64,000 nt of DNA from Mycolicibacterium rutilum (GTDB lineage: Bacteria; Actinomycetota; Actinomycetes; Mycobacteriales; Mycobacteriaceae), in assembly GCF_900108565.1 (NCBI RefSeq), contig NZ_LT629971.1, positions 1,116,001-1,180,000 on the forward strand. The letters run 5' to 3'. Below are positions 35,658-44,798 of the stretch, piece by piece. The notes below the pieces were generated by a model that was not told the DNA's origin, made no database searches, and saw nothing but the letters and a program-made list of their open reading frames with translations. How positions within the stretch are numbered: the stretch's first letter is position 1; the number at the start of each line of letters is the position of its first letter. Made by a program: the position numbers and the translations under genes.

Positions 35658-35985
35658 CCTGCAACTCTGACTACGCCGAGGCGTCTTGGCAACGGACTTC
35701 ATGCTGGCTGCACGATGCACGGCGTAGCCGAGCCACCGCTGTGTTCCGGTACTGCGACAAGCTCGGCGATGTTGCGGATCGCTGACAGCATCGCCCAAGC
35801 TCGACAATGGTGGCAGGTATCGCCACTGCGTGTGCAAACCCAGCTTGGCTCCGTCGTCACGAAAATGCGGCCCCCACCTCCCAAAGCGCCAGCGGGCAGG
35901 CGCACGGCAGCGCCCAGCTCATTTAGCGCGATCCCAGCTAGCCACTGTGACCACCTCGGGAACAAAAAGGCTTTCTGGTGCTGGT
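35658..35985. other. 328-bp gap between metallophosphoesterase and Tn7-like genes
   Basis: No convincing gene is visible. GC is lower than average, with a short A-rich run (AACAAAAAGG near 35961). A possible hairpin, GGCGATG (35766-35772) against CATCGCC (35790-35796), lies in the left half. I searched it by eye for copies of the repeats at 40461-40528 in reverse orientation, as a left transposon end would have, and found none. Confidence 0.4.
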
Positions 35986-36381
35986 TCAGTCAGTCGGCAG
36001 CACAACGTTGGCCCACAAATTGCACTCAGACCCGATTGAGTGGGCGGCGCGGGCAAGGATTCTCGCCTCCCGAGACAGGTCGTGGGGGAACGTTCTATCG
36101 GCGCCATTGGCGAGATGACTGTGCATGTCGGCCAAGTCGCCCAGCCTGACTCCCCGCGTCCGGTCTTTGCGAAGTCGCCGCGCGGCGAGAATGGGTTTCG
36201 AAATCGCCCAAAAACGGATTTCGGCTTCGATGTCGCCGAGTAGCGCCGCCATGGACTGCGAACGTGCGTCCTGCGGCGGGAGCTTCAGAAGGGTCACAGT
36301 GACCAGATCCTGAAGGTCGGCACGACGGTAGACGGTAGCCCCCGCGGCTCCCTGATTGAACCCTTCCGCCGAGTCGGTCAC
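35986..36381 (-). CDS. Unknown fourth protein of the TnsABC operon
   Basis: 131 aa from the GTG at 36381, 9 nt after the tnsC stop. No zinc motif (as TniQ/TnsD would have), no catalytic motif and no membrane segment are seen. The middle is basic and helical (FWAISKPILAARRLRKDR), followed by a HSHLANGADRTFPHDL stretch. It may be an accessory or target-choice factor of the element or passenger DNA. I do not recognise the family. Confidence 0.6.
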   Translation of the reverse strand: MTDSAEGFNQGAAGATVYRRADLQDLVTVTLLKLPPQDARSQSMAALLGDIEAEIRFWAISKPILAARRLRKDRTRGVRLGDLADMHSHLANGADRTFPHDLSREARILARAAHSIGSECNLWANVVLPTD

Positions 36382-36390
36382 CCCTGGAGT

Positions 36391-37681
36391 TCAAGGAGGC
36401 CGCCACGTCAGAGGGCCGCTGGGCCGTATGCCATTTGCGGTGGCCATGAGTTCGTAGGCGTTCCGAAAGGACGAATTGTGCTTCTCATCGATCCGCAGGC
36501 GCATTGTTGGCCAGGCTGGAAGGTGCTCGGCCGGAATCGCGTATGGCGAAGCCGCGTAGCGGATGTCACCTCCGGTGAAGAGCTCCCAGTAGCGGCGCAC
36601 GACGTTGTGGAACTGCTCACGGCCCATCGTGCGGCTGTTGGCACCCGCACGATTCAACGCCCGTATCAGTCGTCGTGGATCGTCGGCGATGATGCGCCGC
36701 TGCTGGTAGTCGATCGGGGGTGGGTTGTGGCGAAGCTGTTCCTTCAGATTCGTCAGCGAGGCAAGGGCGTCGGTCCAGTGGCCGTTGCGGACGACCCAAC
36801 GCCAGTACTGCGTCACCGGCAGTGCGATGCCTTTCGGCGGGCCGATATCCAGGGCGATGATCGTCCACGGCCGCGTATCGCCGATCTTGCTCACTGCCAT
36901 CGCCTGGGCCGCAGCAGCGAGCGCGGTGGTGTCTCCGTGACCTGCCCACACGACGCCGGGCCAGAGCACCTGTGGGATCCGTGCGGGGTCGAGTTCGGGC
37001 AACACGGGGTGGTGCCATCTCGTTGGCCAGGCCCTTGAGGTGGTTCGACACGTCGATGCCGTGGCGGTGCTTGAAGTCCACGAAGTGCAGGTCGTCGATC
37101 ACGATCAGCCTCGTCGCGCACGACGTCGCGCAGTCGACGGCCAACGCGCCCAGCTTCGACGTGGAGGCCCGATCGACGGCGGGATGCCCGTAGAACCGCA
37201 GGATCTGCTGGTTGAGGCCCTTCAGTGTGATGCCGGCGCTGAGCGGGACGAACGCCACCGGGAGTCGTTGATGGCCTTCAGGGGTGCGCGGGCCTTCGCG
37301 TCGGTAGACGCGGCGATGAAAGTCGCGGGCATATCGGATCGCGATGGTGGTTTTGCCCAGCCCGGGTTCGGCGTCGATGACCACTGCGCCGCGCAGCTTG
37401 TCCCCGTCCCGGTGACTTGAGGCCATGACCTGGTCGATGATCCCGTAGGCCATGTCCAGCTGCATCGTCTTGACCGTCGGCAGGTTGGCGTTCCAGACGA
37501 ACCGTGCCTGGTTGTAGTCCTCGAGTTCTTCGGCGGATAACTCGGCCATCTGCGGGCGGGTCAACACCTCCAACGATTGCCTGGGTGCGGCGTTGACGAA
37601 CGCATCCCAACCTTGTTTGCGTGACAGCTGATAGCGCGCAGTGCCGTTGGCCGCCAGCCACCGTGCCCACGGGTTGCTCAC
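36391..37681 (-). pseudogene. TnsC/TniB-like AAA ATPase, frameshifted
   Basis: The GTG at 37681 overlaps the tnsB stop (GTGA). Walker A is EPGLGKTT near residue 104-111 and Walker B is RLIVIDDLHFVD near 190; the order and size fit TnsC/TniB regulators of Tn7-like transposition. The frame breaks at a CCCC run (coding strand; 37006-37009): reading one C less joins NEMAPP directly to VLPELDPARIPQVLWPG, and the second part (to 36391) is a sensible C-terminus. The original frame would otherwise run on ~130 codons without sense. Mutation, assembly error or +1 slippage on CCC-C could each explain it. Confidence 0.8.
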
Positions 37682-39698
37682 TCCTCGAACACCTCCAACC
37701 CAGCGGTGTCGGGGTGCTCGACGAAGTACCGCTCGAACACGTCGATGTCATCGACGACCTCCAACGCAGCGCGTCGTTCGCGGCGCTCCAACAGATCGAC
37801 CACGCCGGGAAGCGAAGCGACCATCCTGGCGTCCTCGGTCGGTTCGTCCTCGCCGGGTTCGGGAGCGACGATGGAGGCGCGTTGAGCGCTCAGGCGGCGC
37901 GCGAGGCTGCGTTCGCGTCGGGTTTCAACCTCGCCGCAGCTCCACTCGGTCAGCAGATCGTGGACCGCTTGAGCCGGGTCGACATGCCTGTTGCGGCGCA
38001 AACACAACTGTTTGACGTAGTCCACCGCGTCCTGGCTGAACGGCTGGTGCAACGCGGCGGCATGCTCCCAATCCAGACGATGCCAGCCCCGGGAGTCGGG
38101 GTCCTGGAACCAGGCATGGCGGACATCGTGAACGTCGACGAAGATCGGCCACTTGCCGGCGCGGATACCGCCGTAGGCGGAGCGGCGGCCGCGGTAGCGG
38201 AGCGGTTCAACGCCGCGCCGTCATAGCGCAGCCCGTCGACCTCAACACCGTAGTGCTGGATGGTGCGCCACCGGACATCAAGAAACTCGAACGCCAGATC
38301 GGGGTTCGACGGAAGTAACAGACCGCCAGCCTTGGCGATGCCGATCTCGAACATCTCCATCGGCGCCAAGCCCACCCCTGGCAGCTCCGGAACGCAGAGC
38401 CCGGAATGCTTGGTGCGGTGGTACACCGTGGCGACCCATTCGCGGATGATCTGCTCGAGCTCGCTGACGTAGTAGAAGGCCTGGCCCTCGACATCCTTTC
38501 CGCGCGAGTACACATCCGGACCCTTGTACGCCGGAAGATACTGCAACAAGGATTCGCGCAGCGTGCGGAAAAACCGCTCAACTGTCGGCTTGTCGGTCGG
38601 CTTATTCGGAATGGCCGGCTGCACCGTAATCCCCAGCCGATTACAGGCGCCCAAAATGTGCGCCGACAGAAACGGGCGGCCGTGGTCGACGACGATGGTC
38701 TCCGGCACTACCGCCGGAGCACCCGCAGTTGCGGGGGGATTCTCGCCGCCGATCAGCACCATTTTGGGTACGCCATGAAACGGCCACCCGTGGTCTGGTT
38801 GCGAATGGGTTGTCACGCACTGGTACAAGACGTTGGCCACGTCGATCGACTTGGTCGACACCGGGGACAGCCGCAAGCCCAACACACAACGGTCGAACAA
38901 ATCCATCGCGACGGTCAACTCGACACCCACCCACCGCAACGTGACCGGCTCCATCGCGAAGACGTCCAGCGGGGTCGAGTCCAAGACGACGTACTCGCCA
39001 GGGCGTGTGCCGTGTAACCGCCCGAACGGGCCCGGCGCCCGATTGTCGACCGAGCGGCGGGCCTTGGCGCTGCCAAACGAGTACTTGCCCCTGGCCAACT
39101 CGTCGACCCGACGATAGGCGGTCGCCCGCGACGGTATCGGCACCACCGCCGGGCCGTGTTCGGCTTCCACCCGGCGCGCGACGGCGGCGATGATCGCACC
39201 CTTGGTCGGTGTCGATCGGTCGGTGTGGCGGCGCAGCTCTGCCAGACATGCCTCATCCCACAACGGATCCACCGCGCTACGGATCCCCCGACGCAACCGC
39301 GCGTCCACCAGGCCGGCCACCCCGGCCGCGTCGTAGGCGGCCTTCCAGCGTCGAACGGTCTTCTCCGAGACCCCGAGTTCGGCCGCTGTCGCCGCGATCC
39401 GTTCGGTCGCTTCACGGGCACCGGTGACCGGTTCTGAGAGCCGACGCATGTGAGCGGCCTTGGCTTCCAACTCCCGCAACACCTCGGCGGGCAAGCTGCT
39501 CAACACCACCGGGACCGGATCTGAATCCGGCCGGTCCAACTGCGCGGTGTCCACAGGTTGGGCATGCCGAGCCAAATGAGCTGTCGACACCCGGATCAAT
39601 CGGTCACCGGACACCAGCACGGCATCACCGCCGTCAAACTGGTGAACGGTCCAGATGTCGCCGTCCATCCACAACTTGGTTCCCGTCGTCACGCTCAC
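37678..39698 (-). pseudogene. TnsB/Mu-type DDE transposase, frameshifted near the C-terminus
   Basis: From the GTG at 39698 (overlapping the tnsA stop) the chain has an HTH (AELGVSEKTVRRWKAAYD, ~107-124) and a DDE integrase core with D240 (YVVLDSTPLD), D338 (IVVDHGRPF) and E374 (TDKPTVERFFRTL), then a Mu-C-like region. Near 38208 one base seems missing after TTGAA: the current frame becomes low-complexity, while the other frame continues as YRGRRSAYGGIRAGKWPIFV and then HQPFSQDAVDYVKQLCLRRN to the stop at 37678. The C-terminal part would contact TnsC in the family. Confidence 0.85.
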
Positions 39699-40450
39699 GC
39701 TGCCGGGCAAGGTGACACCTTCCCCAGCGCCAGCACCGACGAGCGGTCCAGCGGACGAGTCAGGTCGGCTTGCCACCTCGCGCGCCACAACATTGCGGCG
39801 ATCACCGCACCGGCGGCCCGGCATCCTGCAGCCGCGAGGTCATCAGCGACTTCGCTCCACGGGCGGCCCGCCGGGTCCAAATCCGCGGCCGTCCGCATCT
39901 CATGCTCCGGAACCAAGTAGTCGCGACGGGCATAGGCCAAGTGACGGATGTTCGCGAGCAGCACATCATCACCACCGCCGTACACCTCGTAACGCCAGCC
40001 CTTCGCCGCGCACGCGCGTGACGTCCAGTCGAGCACCGCCGCCACGTCCGGATCGGACTGGAACTCGGTCGGCTTGACGTCCACAACGACGAACTCGCCC
40101 GACGCCAGCTTCAACATCACGTCCGGCACATGGCGCCGACGAGTTCCCCCGTCCTCGCCGCACAGCCAGAACGGTTGCGTCGCGATCCACACCACGTCGG
40201 AATCGAAGTCCGCCAACCAGAGTCGATCCAGCTCCAAGCGGCTCTCGTAGACCACACTGCCGCCCGTCGTGGCCGACCAGAACCAGCCGCAGTAATTCCG
40301 CTGCCCAGCATGACTGCGGACACGCCGCACCGGCAGGCCCCGCACCACGCGATCCGCGGTCACCGATTCCAGCGTCGTCTCCACAACCACGCCGTCATCA
40401 GCCTGGTAGCTGACCGCATTATCCAGCAGGTGCCGCCTACCCACGACCAC
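39695..40450 (-). CDS. TnsA-like endonuclease subunit of a Tn7-like transposase
   Basis: 251 aa from a GTG at 40450; longer readings run into the repeats of the element end, and a GTG at 40444 is nearly equal. TnsA catalytic residues have counterparts: E69 (VVYESRLELDRL), D110 (RRHVPDVML) and K126 (EFVVVDVKP), preceded by RSHAGQRNYCGWFWSATTGG. It matches the actinobacterial TnsA-like heteromeric transposase endonuclease family as I remember it. It would cut the 5' ends so that transposition is cut-and-paste. Last residues overlap the tnsB start. Confidence 0.85.
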   Translation of the reverse strand: MVVGRRHLLDNAVSYQADDGVVVETTLESVTADRVVRGLPVRRVRSHAGQRNYCGWFWSATTGGSVVYESRLELDRLWLADFDSDVVWIATQPFWLCGEDGGTRRRHVPDVMLKLASGEFVVVDVKPTEFQSDPDVAAVLDWTSRACAAKGWRYEVYGGGDDVLLANIRHLAYARRDYLVPEHEMRTAADLDPAGRPWSEVADDLAAAGCRAAGAVIAAMLWRARWQADLTRPLDRSSVLALGKVSPCPAA

Positions 40451-40460
40451 ACGCTGATAC

Positions 40461-40528
40461 GAGGACAACAAGATGAGACGCGGACACGCCGGGACACAAA
40501 CATGAGAAAAGGACAAGTTGGATGAGAA
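40461..40528. repeat. Three direct repeats at the tnsA side of the element
   Basis: Copies at 40461-40479 (GAGGACAACAAGATGAGAC), 40490-40507 (CGGGACACAAACATGAGA) and 40509-40528 (AAGGACAAGTTGGATGAGAA) share GGACA, then A-rich bases, then ATGAGA at the end. Tn7 ends carry several TnsB sites in direct orientation next to tnsA, so these are good candidates for the TnsB-binding end. Confidence 0.55.
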
Positions 40529-40602
40529 CCGACAGCGAGCGCGGGCGTTACTGTGCTTGGGTCGGCCTCAGCGACAAGCCGGCAGAAGAGTTGAGCAGAC
40601 GT

Positions 40603-41634
40603 ATGACAACTTCCGCAGAGACCTCGGCGCTGGAAGCGCGGGTCGGCCACCACTACCAGATGGACGGCACCTACCTGGTGGGCCGCGAGAAGCTGCGCGA
40701 ATACGCCCGCGCCGTGCAGGACTACCACCCCGCGCACTGGGATGTCGCCGCGGCGGCCGAACTGGGTTATCCGGACGTCGTCGCGCCGCTGACCTTCACC
40801 TCCGCCCCCGGGATGCAGTGCAACCGGCGCATGTTCGAAGAGATCGTGGTCGGCTACGACACCTACCTGCAGACCGAGGAGGTCTTCGAGCAGCACCGCC
40901 CGATCGTCGCCGGTGACGAACTGGTCATCGACGTCGAACTCTCCTCGGTGCGCCGCACGGCCGGGCGCGAATTCATCACCGTGACCAACACGTTCACCGA
41001 CACCCACGGCGAGCGGGTGCACACGCTGCACACCACCGTCGTCGGGGTGACCGCCGAGGACATCGACGCCGGAGTCAAGACCGCCGTGCAGAACGCGATG
41101 ATGCACGACATGAACATCCTCGACATCGGCGCCAACGCCGCGGCCTACGAGAAGACCGTGCGCCCAGAGGGTGCGATCACGATCTCCGAGGGCGGGCTGA
41201 CCCGCACGCCGGGCACCCGCTCGTTCGACGAGGTCACGGCCGGTGAGGAACTGCCTGCCCACCACGCGCGCCTGGCCCGCGGCGACCTGGTGAACTATGC
41301 CGGCGTCGCCGGTGACGCCAACCCGATCCACTGGGACGAGGACATCGCCAAACTCGCGGGGCTGCCGGACGTCATCGCCCACGGGATGCTCACGATGGGC
41401 CTGGGTGCCGGGTTCGTCTCCGCGTGGTCCGGCGACCCCGGTGCCGTCACGAAGTACTCGGTGCGGCTGTCACAGCCGGCGATCGTGTCGGCCAAGGAAG
41501 GCGCCGACATCGAGTTCAGCGGCAAGGTCAAGTCGTTGGATCCGGAGACCCGCTCCGGGGTCGTCATCGTCGGCGCGAAATCCGCGGGCAAGAAAATCTT
41601 CGGCCTGGCCACGTTGCAGATCCGCTTCCGCTGA
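40603..41634 (+). CDS. Fused (3R)-hydroxyacyl-ACP dehydratase (HadA/HadB-like)
   Basis: 343 aa with two hot-dog halves. The N-terminal half resembles HadA (YARAVQDYHPAHWDVAAAAE, PLTFTSAPGM) and the C-terminal half HadB/MaoC with the hydratase motif DLVNYAGVAGDANPIHWDED, then VIAHGMLTMGLG. Such fused enzymes dehydrate 3-hydroxyacyl chains in mycobacterial fatty/mycolic acid synthesis. The ATG at 40603 begins MTTSAETSALEARVG. Its 5' end lies close to the transposon end, so the element sits just upstream of it. Confidence 0.88.
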   Translation: MTTSAETSALEARVGHHYQMDGTYLVGREKLREYARAVQDYHPAHWDVAAAAELGYPDVVAPLTFTSAPGMQCNRRMFEEIVVGYDTYLQTEEVFEQHRPIVAGDELVIDVELSSVRRTAGREFITVTNTFTDTHGERVHTLHTTVVGVTAEDIDAGVKTAVQNAMMHDMNILDIGANAAAYEKTVRPEGAITISEGGLTRTPGTRSFDEVTAGEELPAHHARLARGDLVNYAGVAGDANPIHWDEDIAKLAGLPDVIAHGMLTMGLGAGFVSAWSGDPGAVTKYSVRLSQPAIVSAKEGADIEFSGKVKSLDPETRSGVVIVGAKSAGKKIFGLATLQIRFR

Positions 41635-41647
41635 CGAACGCGTCAGG

Positions 41648-41926
41648 TCAGCACAGCTTGATGACGGCGCCGCTCACGATGTCCATGGCGACGCCGACGT
41701 TGACCTCCAGATCGCGCATCACCATGCCCGCGGCATCCGGCGACAGCGTGCCGGCGTCGGTGACGGCGCAGACCCGGTAGCCCGCGTCGAGCAGCTGCTC
41801 GGGCGTCAGGAACCGGTACCGATCCTGCAGCTCGTGCAGATAGTCGCCCTCCTCGGCCGACGCGCCCGGCGCCGTCATCACCGCGGAGATGGCGAGGGCG
41901 GCCAGCGCACGCATGATCGTCGACAT
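41648..41926 (-). CDS. Secreted DUF732-type protein
   Basis: 92 aa with a signal peptide (MRALAALAISAVMTAPGASA). The mature part has the DUF732 pattern: FLTPEQLLDAGYRVCAVTDA, two Cys (the second at the C-terminal VIKLC), helical. DUF732 proteins are a large exported mycobacterial family without known function. GGAGG lies 6 nt before the ATG at 41926. Confidence 0.85.
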   Translation of the reverse strand: MSTIMRALAALAISAVMTAPGASAEEGDYLHELQDRYRFLTPEQLLDAGYRVCAVTDAGTLSPDAAGMVMRDLEVNVGVAMDIVSGAVIKLC

Positions 41927-42044
41927 ACGAACCTCCACCGGGTCGGGTTCCCCTGTGAACCTAGGCCGATGGTAGATCTACAGATGTTCGCTCAAGGGCA
42001 TTTCAGCAAACAGGCTGCCGGGCCTTGCTGATACGTGGCGGTAC

Positions 42045-42062
42045 TGTAGCTCGATGACTACA
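42045..42062. promoter_or_regulatory. TetR-type operator overlapping the tetR start
   Basis: TGTAGCTCGATGACTACA matches the operators at 44666 and 44690 at about 13 of 18 positions and keeps the TGTAG...CTACA arms. It covers the ATG (42054) of the TetR gene, as expected for autorepression. Confidence 0.5.
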
Positions 42063-42608
42063 GCTGGTGGTGGCACGGCTGCGGGTGCGCGTATCCGGCC
42101 AATCGTGCTGTCGCATGCCGCAGACCTGTTCGCCGACCGGGGCCCGGCAGCAACATCGCTGCGCGACATCGCCGCTCGCTCCGGGGTGAACGCGGGGCTG
42201 ATCTTCCGGCACATCGGCAACAAGGACGCGTTGGTCTCGGCCGTGCTGGACTACCTGGCCGACGACCTGGCGTCCGCGCGTGACGCCGACGCGCCGCGCG
42301 CGGTGGTGGAGGCGCGCGCCGAGCGCAGTTGGAAGGTGATCGCCCGCGCGCTGTTGGACGGCTTCGATCTCGGCCGGCTGCAGCACCGTTTCCCGAACGT
42401 CGAGCAACTGGTGGCGGCCGCTGGAGGGGGTGACCCACACGCGGCTCGTCTCGCCACCGCGGACGCGTTGGCTCTGCACCTCGGTTGGCGATTGTTCGGC
42501 CCGTTCCTGAAGGCCGCCACGGGTCTGTCCGACGACGACCCGCGACCCTTCACCGACATCGCCGACGCCCTGGCGGCGCTGCTGGGCGGCGGCGACACGA
42601 CTCGGTGA
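42054..42608 (+). CDS. TetR-family regulator
   Basis: 184 aa. The N-terminal HTH is clear (LFADRGPAATSLRDIAARSG, then VNAGLIFRHIGNKDALVSAV). The C-terminal ligand domain is short and helical. Its start codon lies within a TGTAG...CTACA operator, and related operators lie before the DUF308/FAD oxidase and SDR genes; so it is the best candidate to control them. Convergent with the FAD oxidase gene, 7 nt apart. Confidence 0.9.
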   Translation: MTTAGGGTAAGARIRPIVLSHAADLFADRGPAATSLRDIAARSGVNAGLIFRHIGNKDALVSAVLDYLADDLASARDADAPRAVVEARAERSWKVIARALLDGFDLGRLQHRFPNVEQLVAAAGGGDPHAARLATADALALHLGWRLFGPFLKAATGLSDDDPRPFTDIADALAALLGGGDTTR

Positions 42609-42615
42609 GCGCCGG

Positions 42616-43980
42616 TCACTCAGGGCAGCCCGGCGGCAGCGGCGTGGCGTCGAAGAGACCGTGCGGGTCGAATCTGCGCTTGATCGCGAGCAGCCGTGCG
42701 GTGTTGGCGCCGTACGCCTGCGCGATCTGGTCCGGGCTTTCCGGTCCGAGGAGATTGACGTATCCGCCCGGCATCGCGTAGGGCTCGAGCGCTGCATGCA
42801 CGTGCTCGAGCCATCGTTGGTGGGGGGTGTCGACCGTGTCGGCAGGCCGACTGTCGTTGTCCCACAACGCGATCAGCTCGGCCATGGAGTGCGGTTCGCG
42901 CAGGGCGAATGCGGTGGCGTCCAGCGGCACGCGGGTGGGAGCACCGTGGAACTGGTGCAACAGGAGCGCCGAGAACGGTGAGCTGAAGTTGCGTGCCGCC
43001 CGTTCGAGGACATCGCCGACCGGCTCGGAGATCCCCGGGAGCATGCGGGTGCGGATCGCTCCTCTCCGCCCGAAAGGAAACATGGCGGTCGTCGCCGCGA
43101 GCGGCACGGACCGGGCGACCGGCGCGATGTCGGCCAACACCGGTGTGCCGAGCCGAGTGAGCGTGTGCACCGGACCGCCTGGTGCATCCCCTCGCCGAAC
43201 GTCACCCGACCAGGTGGGCGCGACGTACACCGTGGGTGATCCGTCGGCGCCGGGCAGGAAACCGACGTCGACCGTCAACTCGTCCGGCGCGCCGGCGAGG
43301 ATGTCGTGCAGGCCGGCGAGGACGCTGCGCGCCTGCGTGACCGGGTAGAGGATCGTGCCGCTCACGACGACCGGCACCGGGTGCAACTGGATGCGCGCCG
43401 AGGTCACCACCCCGAAGTTCCCGCCCCCACCGCGCGACGCCCACAACAGATCCGGCTCGGTGTCGGTGTCGACGAGCGCACCGTCGGCAAGGACGACCTG
43501 CGCGCCGAGCAGGTTGTCGGCCGCCAGGCCGAAACGTCCGGTCAACGGGCCGTATCCGCCGCCCAGCGTCAATCCGACGATGCCCACGGTGCCGACGGTC
43601 CCGGTGACGGCAGTCAGTCCGGCTTTCTCCGCGGCGCGCACCACATCCGAGGACAGCGCGCCGCCTTCGACGGTCGCGATCCGCCTGTCCTCGTCGACCC
43701 GGACCGCGCGCATCGCGGACAGATCCAGCACCAACCCGTCGCTGCGTAGTCCACGTCCCCAGAAGTCGTTGGCGCCGCCGCGGACCGATAACGGGATGGT
43801 GTGTTCCCGGGCCACGCGGATCGCAACCTGCACGTCAGGGGCGGACTCGCATCGGACGACGACGGCGGGCCGGATGTGGACCGCACCATTGAACTGGTGC
43901 AGCGCCGCGTCGAATTCCGGGCCGTCGACGAGCACGCGGTCGGGCGCGATCGCCGACCGCAGGTCGGTCAGGATGGTCAT
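42616..43980 (-). CDS. FAD-binding oxidoreductase, berberine-bridge type
   Basis: 454 aa PCMH/BBE flavoprotein. The FAD block is HTIPLSVRGGANDFWGRGLR; the GTVGIVGLTLGGGYGPLTGR and RGGGGNFGVVTSARIQLHPV segments follow, with the BBE end YVNLLGPESPDQIAQAYGAN. The usual second covalent-flavin residue is not obvious. It follows the DUF308 gene by 3 nt, so the two form an operon controlled from the region with two operators at 44666-44707. Confidence 0.9.
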   Translation of the reverse strand: MTILTDLRSAIAPDRVLVDGPEFDAALHQFNGAVHIRPAVVVRCESAPDVQVAIRVAREHTIPLSVRGGANDFWGRGLRSDGLVLDLSAMRAVRVDEDRRIATVEGGALSSDVVRAAEKAGLTAVTGTVGTVGIVGLTLGGGYGPLTGRFGLAADNLLGAQVVLADGALVDTDTEPDLLWASRGGGGNFGVVTSARIQLHPVPVVVSGTILYPVTQARSVLAGLHDILAGAPDELTVDVGFLPGADGSPTVYVAPTWSGDVRRGDAPGGPVHTLTRLGTPVLADIAPVARSVPLAATTAMFPFGRRGAIRTRMLPGISEPVGDVLERAARNFSSPFSALLLHQFHGAPTRVPLDATAFALREPHSMAELIALWDNDSRPADTVDTPHQRWLEHVHAALEPYAMPGGYVNLLGPESPDQIAQAYGANTARLLAIKRRFDPHGLFDATPLPPGCPE

Positions 43981-43983
43981 ACT

Positions 43984-44586
43984 TCAGCGCACCGGTTGCG
44001 TCGCCGGCGAGGTCGGCGTGCCGACCTCGCGTCCGCGGCGCGTCAGCGCGATGGTCAACCAGACACCGGACACCACGAAGTAGAAGGCGCCGAAAGCGGC
44101 GTAGGGGGCGATGTCGGCGACGCCGGGTGTCTGCGGGGCTCCGGCCTTCTGCAGGAACAGTGCGCCGGCGGCCGCGGACTGCAGGCCACTGATGGCCATC
44201 AACCACTGCGCGCCAACGGATTTCCACCGGCGCACCGCGGTCGCCAGCTGAAGTAGCCCCGACAGCACCGCCCAGATTCCGAAGACCCCGAGAACGGCGT
44301 TGAGACTCGCAGCGAGCGCGAAGGCCACCGCGACGGTGGTCAGGCTGCTCGCGGCGGCGTTGACGGCTTGGGTCCGGTTGCCACGCAGGCCACCATTGCG
44401 CCGCGCGTCTGCCACATTGGCCAACGCGTCCCATGCGGGATAGATCAGCAGCAGGATGTCGGCGGCCACCTGCCATCGTGCGCCGATGGTCAGCGCCGCG
44501 GCGACCCACACAAGTGAGAATCCGCCACGCACCAGGTAGTAGGAGCGCAGCCAGCGGTCGGTGGTGACGGGTCCGTGGTTCGACAT
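43984..44586 (-). CDS. DUF308-like membrane protein
   Basis: 200 aa with about six hydrophobic helices, in the style of HdeD/DUF308 proteins (LRSYYLVRGGFSLVWVAAAL; GIWAVLSGLLQLATAVRRWK; GAFYFVVSGVWLTIALTRRG). Role unknown. First gene of the operon with the FAD oxidase; divergent from the SDR gene. Confidence 0.8.
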   Translation of the reverse strand: MSNHGPVTTDRWLRSYYLVRGGFSLVWVAAALTIGARWQVAADILLLIYPAWDALANVADARRNGGLRGNRTQAVNAAASSLTTVAVAFALAASLNAVLGVFGIWAVLSGLLQLATAVRRWKSVGAQWLMAISGLQSAAAGALFLQKAGAPQTPGVADIAPYAAFGAFYFVVSGVWLTIALTRRGREVGTPTSPATQPVR

Positions 44587-44665
44587 GTTTTCTCCTCGAT
44601 CGGCGTTCGGACGGCAACGACGACGCCCTCGGGTGAACAGCAGGGGGCCGGTTGGCCCCGGCGGC

Positions 44666-44683
44666 TGTAGTCACGCGACTACA
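44666..44683. promoter_or_regulatory. TetR-type operator, site 1 of the divergent promoter
   Basis: TGTAGTCACGCGACTACA is an almost perfect 18-bp palindrome. It is the reverse complement of the site at 44690-44707 except for one end base. Confidence 0.7.
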
Positions 44684-44689
44684 ACCTAC

Positions 44690-44707
44690 CGTAGTCGCGT
44701 GACTACA
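44690..44707. promoter_or_regulatory. TetR-type operator, site 2 of the divergent promoter
   Basis: CGTAGTCGCGTGACTACA has arms GTAGTC/GACTAC. Centre-to-centre distance to site 1 is 24 nt. The two sites lie between the DUF308 start (44586) and the SDR start (44799). Confidence 0.7.
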
Positions 44708-44798
44708 TTGCGCGCACCGACGCTACCAGTTAGTTTGACGTTATGTCGATTTATAGTCGACAGCCCGTCGAATAAGGACCGCTGACGAGGAGGCATCC

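Larger units (their letters stand above)
35986..40528 (-). mobile_element. Tn7-like element core (TnsABC type), only one end identified
   Basis: An operon of four overlapping or adjacent genes encodes a TnsA-like endonuclease, TnsB-like DDE transposase, TnsC-like AAA ATPase and an unknown 131-aa protein. Start-stop overlaps (GTGA) link tnsA-tnsB and tnsB-tnsC. Three direct repeats before tnsA (40461-40528) look like TnsB sites of the tnsA-side (right) end, as in Tn7. The far end was not found, so the left limit given is only the last tns-operon gene. No TnsD/TniQ or TnsE-like gene is seen. tnsB and tnsC are frameshifted, so the copy is probably inactive unless these are errors. Confidence 0.7.

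Noticed and set aside
35699..35965. 88-aa minus-strand frame in the gap before the metallophosphoesterase
   Set aside because: No Shine-Dalgarno, no domain, and unlikely residue pattern.
40461..40528. CRISPR array
   Set aside because: Only three imperfect repeats with unequal spacing; they fit transposase sites better.
41972..41981. GTAGATCTAC palindrome as a fourth TetR operator
   Set aside because: It is only 10 bp and lacks the spacing of the 18-bp operators.
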